A model generated the notes under the pieces. It had not been told where the DNA came from. It ran no database searches and saw only the letters and a program-made list of their open reading frames with translations. DNA of 64,000 nt from positions 37,020,642 to 37,084,641 of the forward strand of contig ML677335.1 of assembly GCA_007922305.1 (NCBI GenBank). Reading direction: 5' to 3'. Positions within the stretch are counted from its first letter, which is position 1. The number at the start of each line of letters is the position of its first letter. This DNA is from Dermatemys mawii (taxonomy: Eukaryota > Chordata > Testudines > Dermatemydidae). Positions 1 through 9,605 of this stretch are shown here, piece after piece. A program made the translations under genes and the position numbers.

Positions 1-1087
1 TGTGGGAGTCTTTCCATCGACTTTAATTGCCTTTGAATCAGGCTTACCATCCCAGGCTTGTTGGAGAGGGGAGTCATGGGTTTTAGTCGATTTACATGAC
101 ATGCTCTGAAATCCCTGAGTGGAATATACATTACTTACTTACTACTATTATTCACCATGCAAGGCAGTATGGAAGCCTGAAAAGAACATAGAGCAGGACA
201 ACAATAGTACCCCAAGAGCAATTTACAACAATGAGCGACACCACAAATAGAGGCCCAAATCTGAGTGCCCATACTCTTATTTTCACATATTTATCCTAAA
301 TGGGATCACTTTAATGTTAACATTCAATCTAAAAGAAAAGGAAATTAATTTTTAAAAAACACATTAATGCAATGTTACATTTGTTTAATTAAAATAAAAA
401 TAAAAACCAGAATATGAAAATTAAGGTTTCAAAGTTGCACATATTGGTATATAGCATTTTCTAATATTTTTTGTTGATAAATTAGATTAATATATTACTA
501 TGTATATAAAATCTGCATCTAGTTTGATCATATTAATACTGCTGATGAAATCTTGCCTTCCATATTTTCTGATGTTTAATTATTTTTAATTCTGCAATTT
601 AACCAATGCAGGGTTCAAGGAAGAAATACAGAGACAAGCAAGTGGTAGATGGGAAACACAGTCCACTGGTGCCCTTCCCTAGCCATCAAAGGACATTGAC
701 TGTTTGTAACCATCCTGCTCAATGATCCAAAGGAAAGTGAAAAACCCCCAATAAACCCTTGGATAAATATTCCTTCCTGAACTCAAGCATGTCCAACCAT
801 TCAAGTGCATTTATATGAGAAAATACCCCTACATTTAAGTTTCTTATTTCTTTTCTATTCTGAGATACCACTAGAACTTCATCCTGCACTCACTGAAGCC
901 AGCGTCCAAGCCCTCATGATTGTAAAGGCCCAGGATGAAGGTCTTCCCCCTACTAAAAATGTATTAAGGGGTTAAGACTGGACAGCCTTGAAGACAAAGT
1001 ATTCTCTTTTTCCCACAAAATATGTCAACTCACATTGACCTACTAACATGCCTTGAGACAGAGATCAGTGCTAATGTTGAGAGAACA
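1..1087. other. Unassigned AT-rich DNA, left edge
   Basis: No coding region, terminal repeat or repeat family is recognised here. If the minus-strand acetyltransferase-like pseudogene continues leftward, this stretch is intron or its 3' flank, but no further exon is seen. Confidence 0.5.
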
Positions 1088-1095
1088 GTTTAGTC

Positions 1096-1690
1096 CAGGG
1101 GTAGGCAACCTATGGCACGCGTGCCAAAGGTGGCACACGAGCTGATTCTCAGTGGCATTCACACTGACCAGGTCCTGGTCACCACTCTGGGGGAGCTCTG
1201 CATTTTAATTTAATTTTAAATGAAGCTTCTTAAACATTTTTAACACCTTATTTACTTTACATACAACAATAGTTTAGTTATATATTATAGACTTATGCCT
1301 GGTCTACATTAGCGTGGAAGGTCAACCTAAGATACTCAACTTTAGCTATGTGAATACCGTAGCTGAAGTTGACGCATCTTAGGTCGACTTACCTACCGTC
1401 CTCAAGGCGGCAGTGGTCGACAGTGGGCTCCACGTCAACTCTGCCTTGCGCCTTTTGGTGAGCTGGAGCTACAGAGTCGATGGGAGTGCCTCTGGGGATC
1501 AATTTATCGCGTCCTGACAAGACGCAATAAATCGATCTCTATGCGTCAATCCAGCCAGTAGTGTAGACAAAGCCTTATAGAAAGAGACCTTCCAAAAAAT
1601 GCTAAAATGTATTACTGGCATGCAGAACCTTTAATTAGAGTGAATAAATGAAGACTCGGCATGCCACTTCTGAAAGGTTGCCAACCCCTT
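1096..1690 (+). mobile_element. Non-autonomous hAT transposon with a nested MITE
   Basis: The element opens with CAGGGGTAGGCAACCT and closes with the near-perfect inverted copy AGGTTGCCAACCCCTT. It is flanked on both sides by the identical 8-bp duplication GTTTAGTC (1088-1095 and 1691-1698), the hAT signature. A second copy of the family lies inverted at 35149-35461. There is no coding capacity. A Harbinger-type MITE sits inside at 1296-1574, so the hAT insertion is the older of the two. Confidence 0.9.
1296..1574. mobile_element. PIF/Harbinger MITE nested in the hAT element
   Basis: The ends are inverted (TGCCTGGTCTACA at left, TGTAGACAAAGCC at right) and flanked by TTA at 1293-1295 and 1575-1577, the 3-bp duplication typical of PIF/Harbinger. 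Comparing with the uninterrupted hAT copy at 35149-35461 shows the flanking hAT sequence resuming exactly after the duplication. Related copies are at 30644-30930 and 58182-58481. All three share a region resembling GATCGATTTATCGCGTC and have no coding capacity. Confidence 0.88.
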
Positions 1691-1698
1691 GTTTAGTC

Positions 1699-2277
1699 TG
1701 TATGGTCCAGGCAAATCTTGGCTCCTCAACAATTTCCATTAACACCACTTAGGATAGCAGATTTTATAGTGCAGATCTGAGCATTATCAACTGGACAGAG
1801 GTTACCAATTGTTTTCAGAGAGTTATGAGACAATAACTTGTACTCTCTACTGAGCTGAATTCACTGAGTAGTTTAAGGCTCCACATCCCACAGTAAATCC
1901 ATTCACTCAACTAGCCAGTCACTGAAATTCTTTTACAAAAAATAAAGGCTGTTTCCCTGATGTCAGTTTCTCATAATTGTCAAACACCTGTTAGTTTATT
2001 CCTGGAATTATCCCTATGTTAAGTACAGTGGGTGGATTTGCTTCTGAGAAATGTGTTTTGATAGGGGTTTAAGATGGATGAGCTAAGATAATAAACACAA
2101 AAGTCTCACTTTAAACCATCTTCCCATTTAATTACTTTAAATCATTAAATTACAACTGTAATCCATGTTCTAAATATTTAACCTCTGGACTGCAATTTCC
2201 TCATGTGTCTCAGCCATGCATAGTAAATGGGAGGCTGTCATTTTCCTGGCTGTTGTGGGGGCACTTGGGAAAGCCAT
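1699..2277. other. Unassigned DNA between two hAT copies
   Basis: No coding region or repeat family is recognised in this stretch. Confidence 0.5.
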
Positions 2278-2285
2278 ACTACATT

Positions 2286-2699
2286 CAGGGGTGAAAATAA
2301 CATTAAGCACTTGCCAGTATGGGGGCTGGCTATGGCTCCCGGAAGGGGTGGGGACTTGGGCAGAGGCGTAACTGGAGCTCAGTGCCCCCTAGCCAGCCCA
2401 TCCACACTACCTGGCCCACACTGCCCGGGACTCCGGCGATGATTTAAAGGGCCGGAGCCATGGGCCCTTTTAAATCATGGCCCCAGGGTTCTGGCCATTG
2501 CTGTAGTAGCAGCAGCAGCCGGAGGCCTGGGCCCTTTTAAATCATGGCCCCGGGCAGCTGCTCCTTTTGTGCCCCCCCTGACATTGGCGGCCCGGGGCGG
2601 GGCAAAAGGGGCAATGACGTTAAAGCGCTGCCGAGGCAGTGCTTTAAGATCAGCTTAGTATGTGCTGGTACCGGCCCATATCGGCCTACTTTCACCCCA
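2286..2699. mobile_element. Non-autonomous hAT transposon
   Basis: The termini are CAGGGGTGAAAATAA and TACTTTCACCCCA. The identical 8-bp duplication ACTACATT is at 2278-2285 and 2700-2707. The interior is GC-rich, unlike the AT-rich surroundings, and holds two copies of a segment containing GGGCCCTTTTAAATCATGGC. No transposase is encoded; open frames across it are composition artefacts. Confidence 0.9.
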
Positions 2700-3020
2700 A
2701 CTACATTCCTGATATTTGTCTGAAATCGGAAGCTGTTTTTCATGATTCCATGCAATATTCCTCACAGCTAAAACCACAAGAAAGAAACAGAAGAAAAAAC
2801 TGAGGAAAAGATGGTCACAAAACCAGATCATCTTACAAAACACAGGACAGCATGTTCTAAATCAACCTAGCAGAAATGCATTCTCTTTAGCAGCAAGAAG
2901 TTGGATACGTTGAGTGGAATCTTATAAATTAAATATTTACAATGGTCAACAAACATACCATTCCTTATGCATAGCACTGGAGTGGAAAGTAAATAAGAGA
3001 ACCTTTCATTTTTTTAAGAA

Positions 3021-3216
3021 TCAGAGAGGTAGCCATGTTAGTCTGGATTTGCAGAAGCGATAAGGAGTTCTGTGGCACCTTAAAGACTAACAAAAGTATT
3101 GAAGCATAAGCTTTCATGGGCTAGTACCCACTTGCATCCGACAAAGTGGATACTAGCCCACGAAAACTTATGCTTCAATACTTTTGTTAGTCTTTAAGGT
3201 GCCACAGCACTCCTTG
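3021..3216. repeat. Fold-back copy of a Penelope-type 3' end
   Basis: The opening (AGAGGTAGCCATGTTAGTCTG) and the stretch containing GTGGCACCTTAAAGACTAAC match the 3' part of the Penelope-like element at 36443-37446. From about 3062 to 3216 the DNA is an inverted repeat: arms of roughly 73 bp pair with only a few mismatches and almost no spacer, so the sequence reads into its own complement. I infer an inverted double insertion or a template switch at reverse transcription. Confidence 0.8.
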
Positions 3217-4993
3217 TTGTTTCATTTATTTTTATCATTATGTGAAACTCTGCCAAATTCATCTTTGATGAAACTCCACAGACTTCAGCTCCATTTACAA
3301 TGGAGTTCCACCATGGATTAAATTTGATCCAATTTCTTTTAGAGTCCCTCAAGATCACTCATTTCTCCAAAATATGCTGGTAGTAGGGTGAAGACAAGAT
3401 ATCAGGGTGAGCCAATTGGCAGGGTGAGCAAGATGCCCAAGCAGACGCAACTATTCCCCTGATTCAGGCCCCAGTCTGGAAAGTAGAATCACATGGACAT
3501 AGAGAGTTGTCCATAGACCTGTCCTTGCAAAATCAAGGCCTCGAAGAGCACAAGTAGATTATTGTGATAGAGCCCTGGATCTTCGGGAAGAGCCGCCAGA
3601 GCAACCCAAGAAGATTTTTTTTTTTTATCAATTCTGATGGTACTGGGCCTACACAACTCAATCTAGCCAGAATTCATTCTCAACATGAAATTAAATCAAT
3701 AAGTTATTTGGCCCTTAGACTTTCCCAACTGCTAACATCAGCTGCTATTCTAGTTTCTCTCCCCAGTTTCAATGAAATACTATTATAGGGCATGCCGATT
3801 GTGTAGCAATCTTGCAATGCACATCAAGGACTACAGTGTGGGTATTCCAATAAAAAGGCATAGAAGTGTGTGTAATGGAGACTTCAAACAAGAACAGATG
3901 TGAAAAAAACCACTGGCTGATTGACTCTAGGTACCATAGAAGAGTGGTTTGATTTTTATGCCTCAATGATGCTTACCAAACAAGTTCAGTTTAAAGAAAA
4001 AACATACACAGGATTTTCAAAATTATAAACATTTACACTTCAAAGGCCCAGAGATTGAGCCTGTCCATTCAGGACACAGGTTGAGAGGATCCCAGATTTA
4101 AGAAGCCAAAAATTTTGAGGAAACCTAGCATTCTAACCTGCTTAGTTTTGAATAGAAAACAAGAGGGAAAAAATGAAAAAGTGTCACATTGCTAATTTTT
4201 AAACTTTTATAACCTTAAAACTACTAAATGAATTTTCTTCAAACTTGACCTGTTTTGTAAAACTCAGAGACATATCAAACCAAGGGTGAAGAGCATTGAC
4301 ACAGTATACAAATTAAACGCAAAAGTAATGCATTTGACTTAATTTTCCCTTAAGAATTTCATCATATGCAACACACATTGATCTGCACAAACATAAACAA
4401 GCAATCCAACACAGACAGACAAAACCCCTAAGAACTAATTAAGTTATTTCTTCTTCAGGCTGAGAAGGAACAGAAATTGTTACTATCATTTATATTTTTA
4501 AATATTTGGGAGGCACTCAGTAATGGGATCTGTATATGTACCAAGAAAATTTGTTAATTTTTTTTTATAGTGTCTATGAGGGACAAACCTGGCTTCACTG
4601 ACTACAATGGGAAATTTGCTAATAACTTCAATGGGGCCCAAGATTTTGCCCATTATATTTAACAGTTTTTAATGAAGTCAAGTGCGACCGGTATGTCAAG
4701 CCATAAGAAAACGAAGTCAGAGTTAAGGTTATGAAAATATCTCTGCATTTACTCGTTTCTCAGCCTTAACCATATATTGGTGCTATTTTTACTCGTTCAG
4801 TAAACAGACATAGTAAGTAATGTTACAATAATGATTCAAAATATTCTCTTTGATTTACTGTACCTGGCTAATTCCTGGTGAGATGAGAGAAAGATTTATT
4901 AGACTATGAGACCAGCAGTGCAATTATCTCAAAGCTATAGGCAAAATGATTCACATATTGCAAGGGTTTCAACTAGATAGATCCTTCAATATT
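3217..4993. other. Unassigned intronic or flanking DNA
   Basis: No coding exon is recognised. A degenerate short repeat built around ACTTCAATGGGG occurs at about 4590-4640, a motif that recurs elsewhere in the window (for example 12430-12525 and 16397-16450). Otherwise this is ordinary AT-rich sequence. Confidence 0.45.
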
Positions 4994-4999
4994 GATTAC

Positions 5000-5119
5000 C
5001 TTGTACGCAGTAGATATGGTCTTCTCCAAGCAACCACTTATCAATGTATCCTGTTGCACCACCTGTGCAGATGGGGTATTTTTCATCATCGCATGTCCCC
5101 CCCAGAATCCAAATAACCT
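5000..5119 (-). pseudogene. HGSNAT-like exon with frameshift
   Basis: The acceptor CCACAG is just upstream (5120-5125 on the complement) and the donor GTAATC just downstream (4994-4999). The exon starts in one frame as G-Y-L-D-S-G-G and continues in another as [11 protein letters not shown], then G-Y-I-D-K and L-L-G-E-D-H-I-Y, matching the family segment ending in the CTGG and GYID motifs. The frames join if the run of seven G (minus strand; seven C at 5097-5103) were six. Either the gene is frameshifted here or the homopolymer is miscounted. The exact 3' end is less certain because homology fades after D-H-I-Y. Confidence 0.82.
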
Positions 5120-5125
5120 CTGTGG

Positions 5126-5665
5126 GTACCAAATATTAAATTAATTCTAACCACCCCATTTCGAGCTGTCAGAACTGATTCTTTTGTTTTTGCAACACTT
5201 GACTGCTATTATAGTGGGACATTTTAAAAAATTAAATATGTGGGCTTGTTTTCAATTCATGGTTAGGGTTTATTGTATGCATTTTCGTGTATTGTGCAAT
5301 ATTTAGTCTGATGGTTAAAGAACTAGAAAAATCCTGTAGATTCTGGAATCCACAATTTTGTTTGTTTTGTCTGTCTGTGATCTTCCACTGGAACGGAATT
5401 CAATTTAAAAATGTATTATAATGATATTATAATAAGCCAAACAGAAAATACATTTCTCTAATTGAGATGTACCATCTGCTGCTGCAATATCAGCAAAACA
5501 CATCTCAAGTCATTTGGATATTTGATGTACTTTTTTTCTGACAAACAACAGAAAGCATGATCATGATTAGACTACAAAGTCATTTATATGTTAGCAATAT
5601 GTTTTCTACAAATGCATTCAATAAAGCTACTTTTGGTTAAACCAGTTCATATTTTTTCCAATAAA
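5126..5665. other. Intronic DNA, nothing recognised
   Basis: AT-rich sequence upstream (gene sense) of the 5.0 kb pseudogene exon. No repeat family or exon is recognised. Confidence 0.45.
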
Positions 5666-5669
5666 ATAT

Positions 5670-6089
5670 TGTGGTAAACCCCGAGCAGGCAGCTACCAGT
5701 GGGGGGCGGGGGGGGGGGGTGGTAAGGGAGGTAACCACAGGTCAATTGGGCTCAGCTGGGTAGAGACTGCCAGAGACTCAGGCAAGATCAGCTGATACCA
5801 ATTAAGCCCTGACAGAGACCTTTTTAAACCCTCCTCCCCAGCTAGGAAGGGGAGGAGAGAGATAGAGGGAGTGAGGCTGCCAGCAGGTTGGAGGCAGCAG
5901 GACTGGGAGCTTCTCAGAAGGGAGGCAGCTTTTGTTCCTGATCACAGGGGGAAAGCCCAGCCAGAACGGAGCGATAAGGGGAAGGGAAAGCCTGCCCTTG
6001 GGTTTTCTAGGCAGCTTGCCTAGACAGCCCTTGGCTCACCAGAGCAGAAAAGACTTGAGCCGGTGAGCCAGAGAAGGCACCTTGCCACA
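5670..6089 (+). mobile_element. Solo LTR (TG...CA) with 4-bp duplication
   Basis: The block starts TGTGGTAAACC and ends CTTGCCACA. The inverted dinucleotides TG and CA are flanked by ATAT on both sides (5666-5669, 6090-6093). It contains a long G tract near 5701-5720 and no coding sequence. This is the structure of a solo LTR left by recombination between the two LTRs of a retroelement. The superfamily (ERV or Gypsy) cannot be told from the sequence alone, and the 4-bp AT-rich duplication is modest evidence. Confidence 0.75.
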
Positions 6090-6421
6090 ATATATGTTGA
6101 AAAGGTATTGCACTCTTTATTCATTTTAATGTTTTCACAAGGCAATCCCAGGGAACTGAAATTAACATAAGTCTATTTGGACTCAGTGGACTCTCCTAAT
6201 TCTTGCCAGAGATGGGCTTTCAGCTTAGTAAATATGGGAGAGCCGAATATCTGAACAGGGAGGTATTTGTAATGGTTGACAAGTGACATTGAGACAGTTT
6301 TAGTGTCACTCCAAGCTCAGGCAAAAGGAGCTCCCCTTTTTTCACCAACTTGACAGACTTCTACTGCCCGGTATGAGTTAGCTGTGGAACAAGATCTGCA
6401 CTTGCTCTGAAACAGTCAGGG

Positions 6422-6836
6422 ATGACTGACCTCCAAGACATGCTACAAGGCTCATCTTTTTGCCAAGATGCCTGGGGCTTAATAGAGGCAACTGTTTATG
6501 AGGATGGCTGGAAAGAAGGGGCAGAGGAGTGGGTTAGCCTCCCCAAAAGGGTGGTTCACTCACCGCCTATGCTGATGAAGTCTGGATAGCTGAATGGAAT
6601 TCACTCACAACAAGTCACAAATAAACACCTCATGGAAGACTTGATGCAGAAGATCCCCGGTTTCGATCACCCACGAAGCTCATAGGCAACCCAAAACCAT
6701 GGCTGTACAAACCATGGCAGATGCAGATACTTGCCGCACAAATAGAAAATTAAAGATGCTCCAGTGAGAGACTGTGGGCACTCAGAACAGACCATGGAAC
6801 ATATAATGTCTTAATTCACAAATAAAAAGATGGCAT
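6422..6836 (+). pseudogene. Relic of non-LTR retrotransposon reverse transcriptase, C-terminal part
   Basis: In one plus-strand frame, about 6655-6836 reads P-G-F-D-x-P-R, then H-G-R-C-R-Y-L-x-x-H-K, then D-C-G-H-S-E-Q-T-M-E-H-I-M. This resembles the C-terminal region found after reverse transcriptase in several LINE-type elements, where a Cys/His cluster precedes an EQTMEHI-like motif. Two stops in the frame are TAG where the family has tryptophan (TGG), which suggests simple decay. The upstream open stretch from 6422 (56 codons, D-A-W-G-L-I-E and E-E-W-V motifs) may be part of the same element or of something else. The source clade is not determined. Confidence 0.6.
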
Positions 6837-7132
6837 CACAGTAATACACTCTGCTACTCCAGAAGCAATGATCAGGCTTAATGTAAATGTAAATGTAAAA
6901 TTTGTTGCTCTGCATTTACATCAGCCATATGAAGATGACGACATCACAGACATCTCAGACTATGTTATCATTTATAATGAAGTAGCACCTAGGCACTGCA
7001 ATCATAGACCAAGACCTCATTGTGCAAGAAGCTAGCAGAACACTCTGTGAGGTATTGAGATAACTATGGAAAAACTGAAGTCATGTGTGAATTCCTCAGT
7101 GTATGAAGCTGTGCCAGAAGGCAAGTTGAGAG

Positions 7133-7307
7133 TAGGGTTGCCAACTCTGACTGAAGCTATTCTAGGAGATTATTTCCCCCCACATGACATAATGTCATTT
7201 TCTTAAAATATCCTGTTAAAATCTCATGGATTGCTTTCAGTGGTCACCGGGAGATCGACGCTGATTCCAGGAGACTTCAGGCCCATCCTGGATGGTTGGC
7301 AACCCTC
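7133..7307. mobile_element. Short hAT-type MITE
   Basis: The ends are TAGGGTTGCCAAC and GTTGGCAACCCTC. The flanking 8-mers are GTTGAGAG (7125-7132) and GTAGAGAG (7308-7315), one mismatch. The element is 175 bp long and non-coding. Confidence 0.82.
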
Positions 7308-7569
7308 GTAGAGAGGCAAATAAAAAGTGTTGTAAGGGTTCCCCATGTTTTATCTTCTAGACCTAGCCAAAAGTAGAGAGGACTTCAAGGCTCTGATTTT
7401 TCATCTCTGCCAAAACTGAATGTTAATTTGTTTTTTAAAAATCCCTGGTTATATTTAACACTGCCCTTATATAAGGATACATGATGAAAAAATGAATAAA
7501 GCTGGGATAGGTGGTTTCATTTTTGACCTTTTAACTTCTTTATATTTCTGGTAATAATAGATACTTAGC

Positions 7570-8030
7570 TGTTTGTAAGGCTGGCTTAGTTGACATGAGC
7601 AGGCCCAAGTTAAGACAAGACATGCCTGAACAAATAACTGCTGAACAAGCCCAAACAAGTAATCGCACAAACAACTACTGTACTCTGAGAGTAAATAAAG
7701 GAGGCAGAAAACTAACTAAACTAACTATTATCAGTATGCTTACAGTAAATGCAGTAGGCAGAAGCACCCTGAACTGATTGGCTTGCTTTACCCAACCAGA
7801 AAAGCAATTGGTCTTTACATGCAAGTATAGAAGTTAGTAGCTAGGAAAGATGGATATAAATGGTTCAGTGTATGATATGATTTGGAATTGTGATATCACC
7901 CTGTACCTAAATCCCCTGCATCTGGCCCTGGTTGGTGTGGGCATAAACTTGTTACCTGTCTAATAAAGTAAACTGAGTGACAACTGCAGTCAAACTGAGT
8001 TTTTTGGCTCCCAGAGAACTGCATGAAGTA
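7570..8030 (+). mobile_element. Probable retroviral-type LTR, degraded
   Basis: A TATA-like GGATATAAATGG at about 7851 is followed some 110 bp later by a polyadenylation signal AATAAAG near 7961 and a GT-rich tail. This spacing is typical of the end of U3 through R/U5. The upstream part resembles a turtle LTR I recall only loosely. Termini and target duplication were not found, so the boundaries are approximate. Confidence 0.4.
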
Positions 8031-8084
8031 TTTTCCCCAAACTAGACATGATGTTCTGGATAAAATAAGTGGAAAGGCCTCAGA

Positions 8085-8300
8085 AAAAATCCCAACACTC
8101 TTATACAGCCCTTTTCACCATACATGTCAAAGAACTTCACAAAGGAAAGTAAGTATAATTACAATGAATTAATGTATAAATTACAAATTACAAGGCACAA
8201 AGACATGCTATCAGAACATTAGCAGCAGAGTTCAGAACAGAACCTCAGTCCTCCTCTTGCCTTGTCCACCAGACCCCTGAGGCTTTCCCTGGACAAAGTC
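8085..8300 (-). repeat. MIR/CORE-SINE, antisense
   Basis: Read on the complement this follows the order of a MIR copy: a region like CTGAGGTTCTGTTCTGAAC near the tRNA-related and core part, and a tail related to CTTTGTGAAGTTCTTTGACATG. The match is recalled and degenerate, with a diverged middle. Confidence 0.5.
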
Positions 8301-8834
8301 ATTCCAGTTTGTGTGCATGATACAGTTAGGTTTAAACTAAGGTCAGAGCTTATATAAGAAAACTTTCTGTTAATCACCCAATACATTTCAGAACCTTGTG
8401 TTTCAGGTGGCATTATTGCTTATAAAATTGAGCAATTATCTTCATAATCACTTATTTTTAATTAGCAGCACACATGCGATTGTTCCTAATTTAAGATAAA
8501 ACCCAGATTTTTCCCTAACGTTGGCATGGCAAAGCCAACATAGCTGGGACATCAAATGATGTACCTCCTGTATCCTCAACAAAATGGCCATCTCAGTTCC
8601 AATTTTAAAATCTCTGCGTGCAGGTATGGAAACCTAACAACACACCAGTTAATACAAACGGACACTGAGCTACAGGTTTATTTATATGATGGATATTAAT
8701 TAAATTATACAAAATATTGTATAATTTTATATTAATTTACTTAACTTATATGTTTAGGTGTCTAGGATGCAAGCTACTGATCTGCAGAATTCATGTTTGG
8801 CTACCATCTGATCCCCAAAAGCCTTTCTATTAGG

Positions 8835-9098
8835 CAGGGCCAGCTCCAGGCACCAGCGAAGGAAGCAGGTACCTGGGGCAGCCAAAATTAGGGGGTGGTA
8901 CTCCATCCGTTTCTGGGGAGGCACGTCTTGTTCTTTGGTGGCAATTCAGCAGCAGGTCCTTCAGTCCCTCTCTTTCGTCTTCGGTGGCAATTCAGCGGCA
9001 GGACCTTCTGTCCTTTTCTTTCTGCAGCAGTGGCACAACTTGAGCTTTTTTTTTTTCTTTTGCCGCTTGGGGCAGCAAAAAAGCTGGAGCCGACTCTG
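8835..9098. mobile_element. hAT-type MITE
   Basis: The termini are CAGGGCCAGCTCCAGG and CTGGAGCCGACTCTG, inverted with few mismatches. The flanking 8-mers are CTATTAGG (8827-8834) and CTATTATG (9099-9106), one mismatch. The interior carries two related segments containing GGTGGCAATTCAGC about 50 bp apart. Non-coding. Confidence 0.85.
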
Positions 9099-9473
9099 CT
9101 ATTATGCCTAAAAATGCATAAGTCATCGTCACCAACATTGAGATAAGTCTAAAGCTTGTTTTCAATAGCTCAGTGTCCTAACTTGGTATCTATTAGCCAG
9201 AAGACAGTGTTTTATTATTTGAAAAGCTGTTGTCTTTGATTTATGACCTTATATTAGCCTCCTCCTGGTGAAATATTAGACAATCATACTCTGCCATGAA
9301 CAATCTTAGGTGGAGAAACACACTGCATTCATCTTCTCTCACTACCTAGGACACTTCTTTTCATTTACTGTTTTTTCCTGTGGCATATCATTTCCTTGTA
9401 ATCAATTTAAACCAGAGGCTACAATGACTTAGTGTATTGCAAATTGCCTTCTTTGTTGCAAGAAAGTTAAAGC

Positions 9474-9597
9474 TAGGGTGAACAGATGTCCTGATTTTAT
9501 AGGAACAGTCCCGATTTTGGGGTCTTTTTCTTATATAGGCTCCTATTACCCCTAAGCTCCTGTCCCAATTTTTCACATTTGCTGTCTGGTCACCCTA
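9474..9597. mobile_element. Very short hAT-type MITE (124 bp)
   Basis: The ends TAGGGTGAACAGAT and TGTCTGGTCACCCTA form an inverted pair. The identical 8-bp duplication GTTAAAGC is at 9466-9473 and 9598-9605. No coding capacity. Confidence 0.9.
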
Positions 9598-9605
9598 GTT
9601 AAAGC

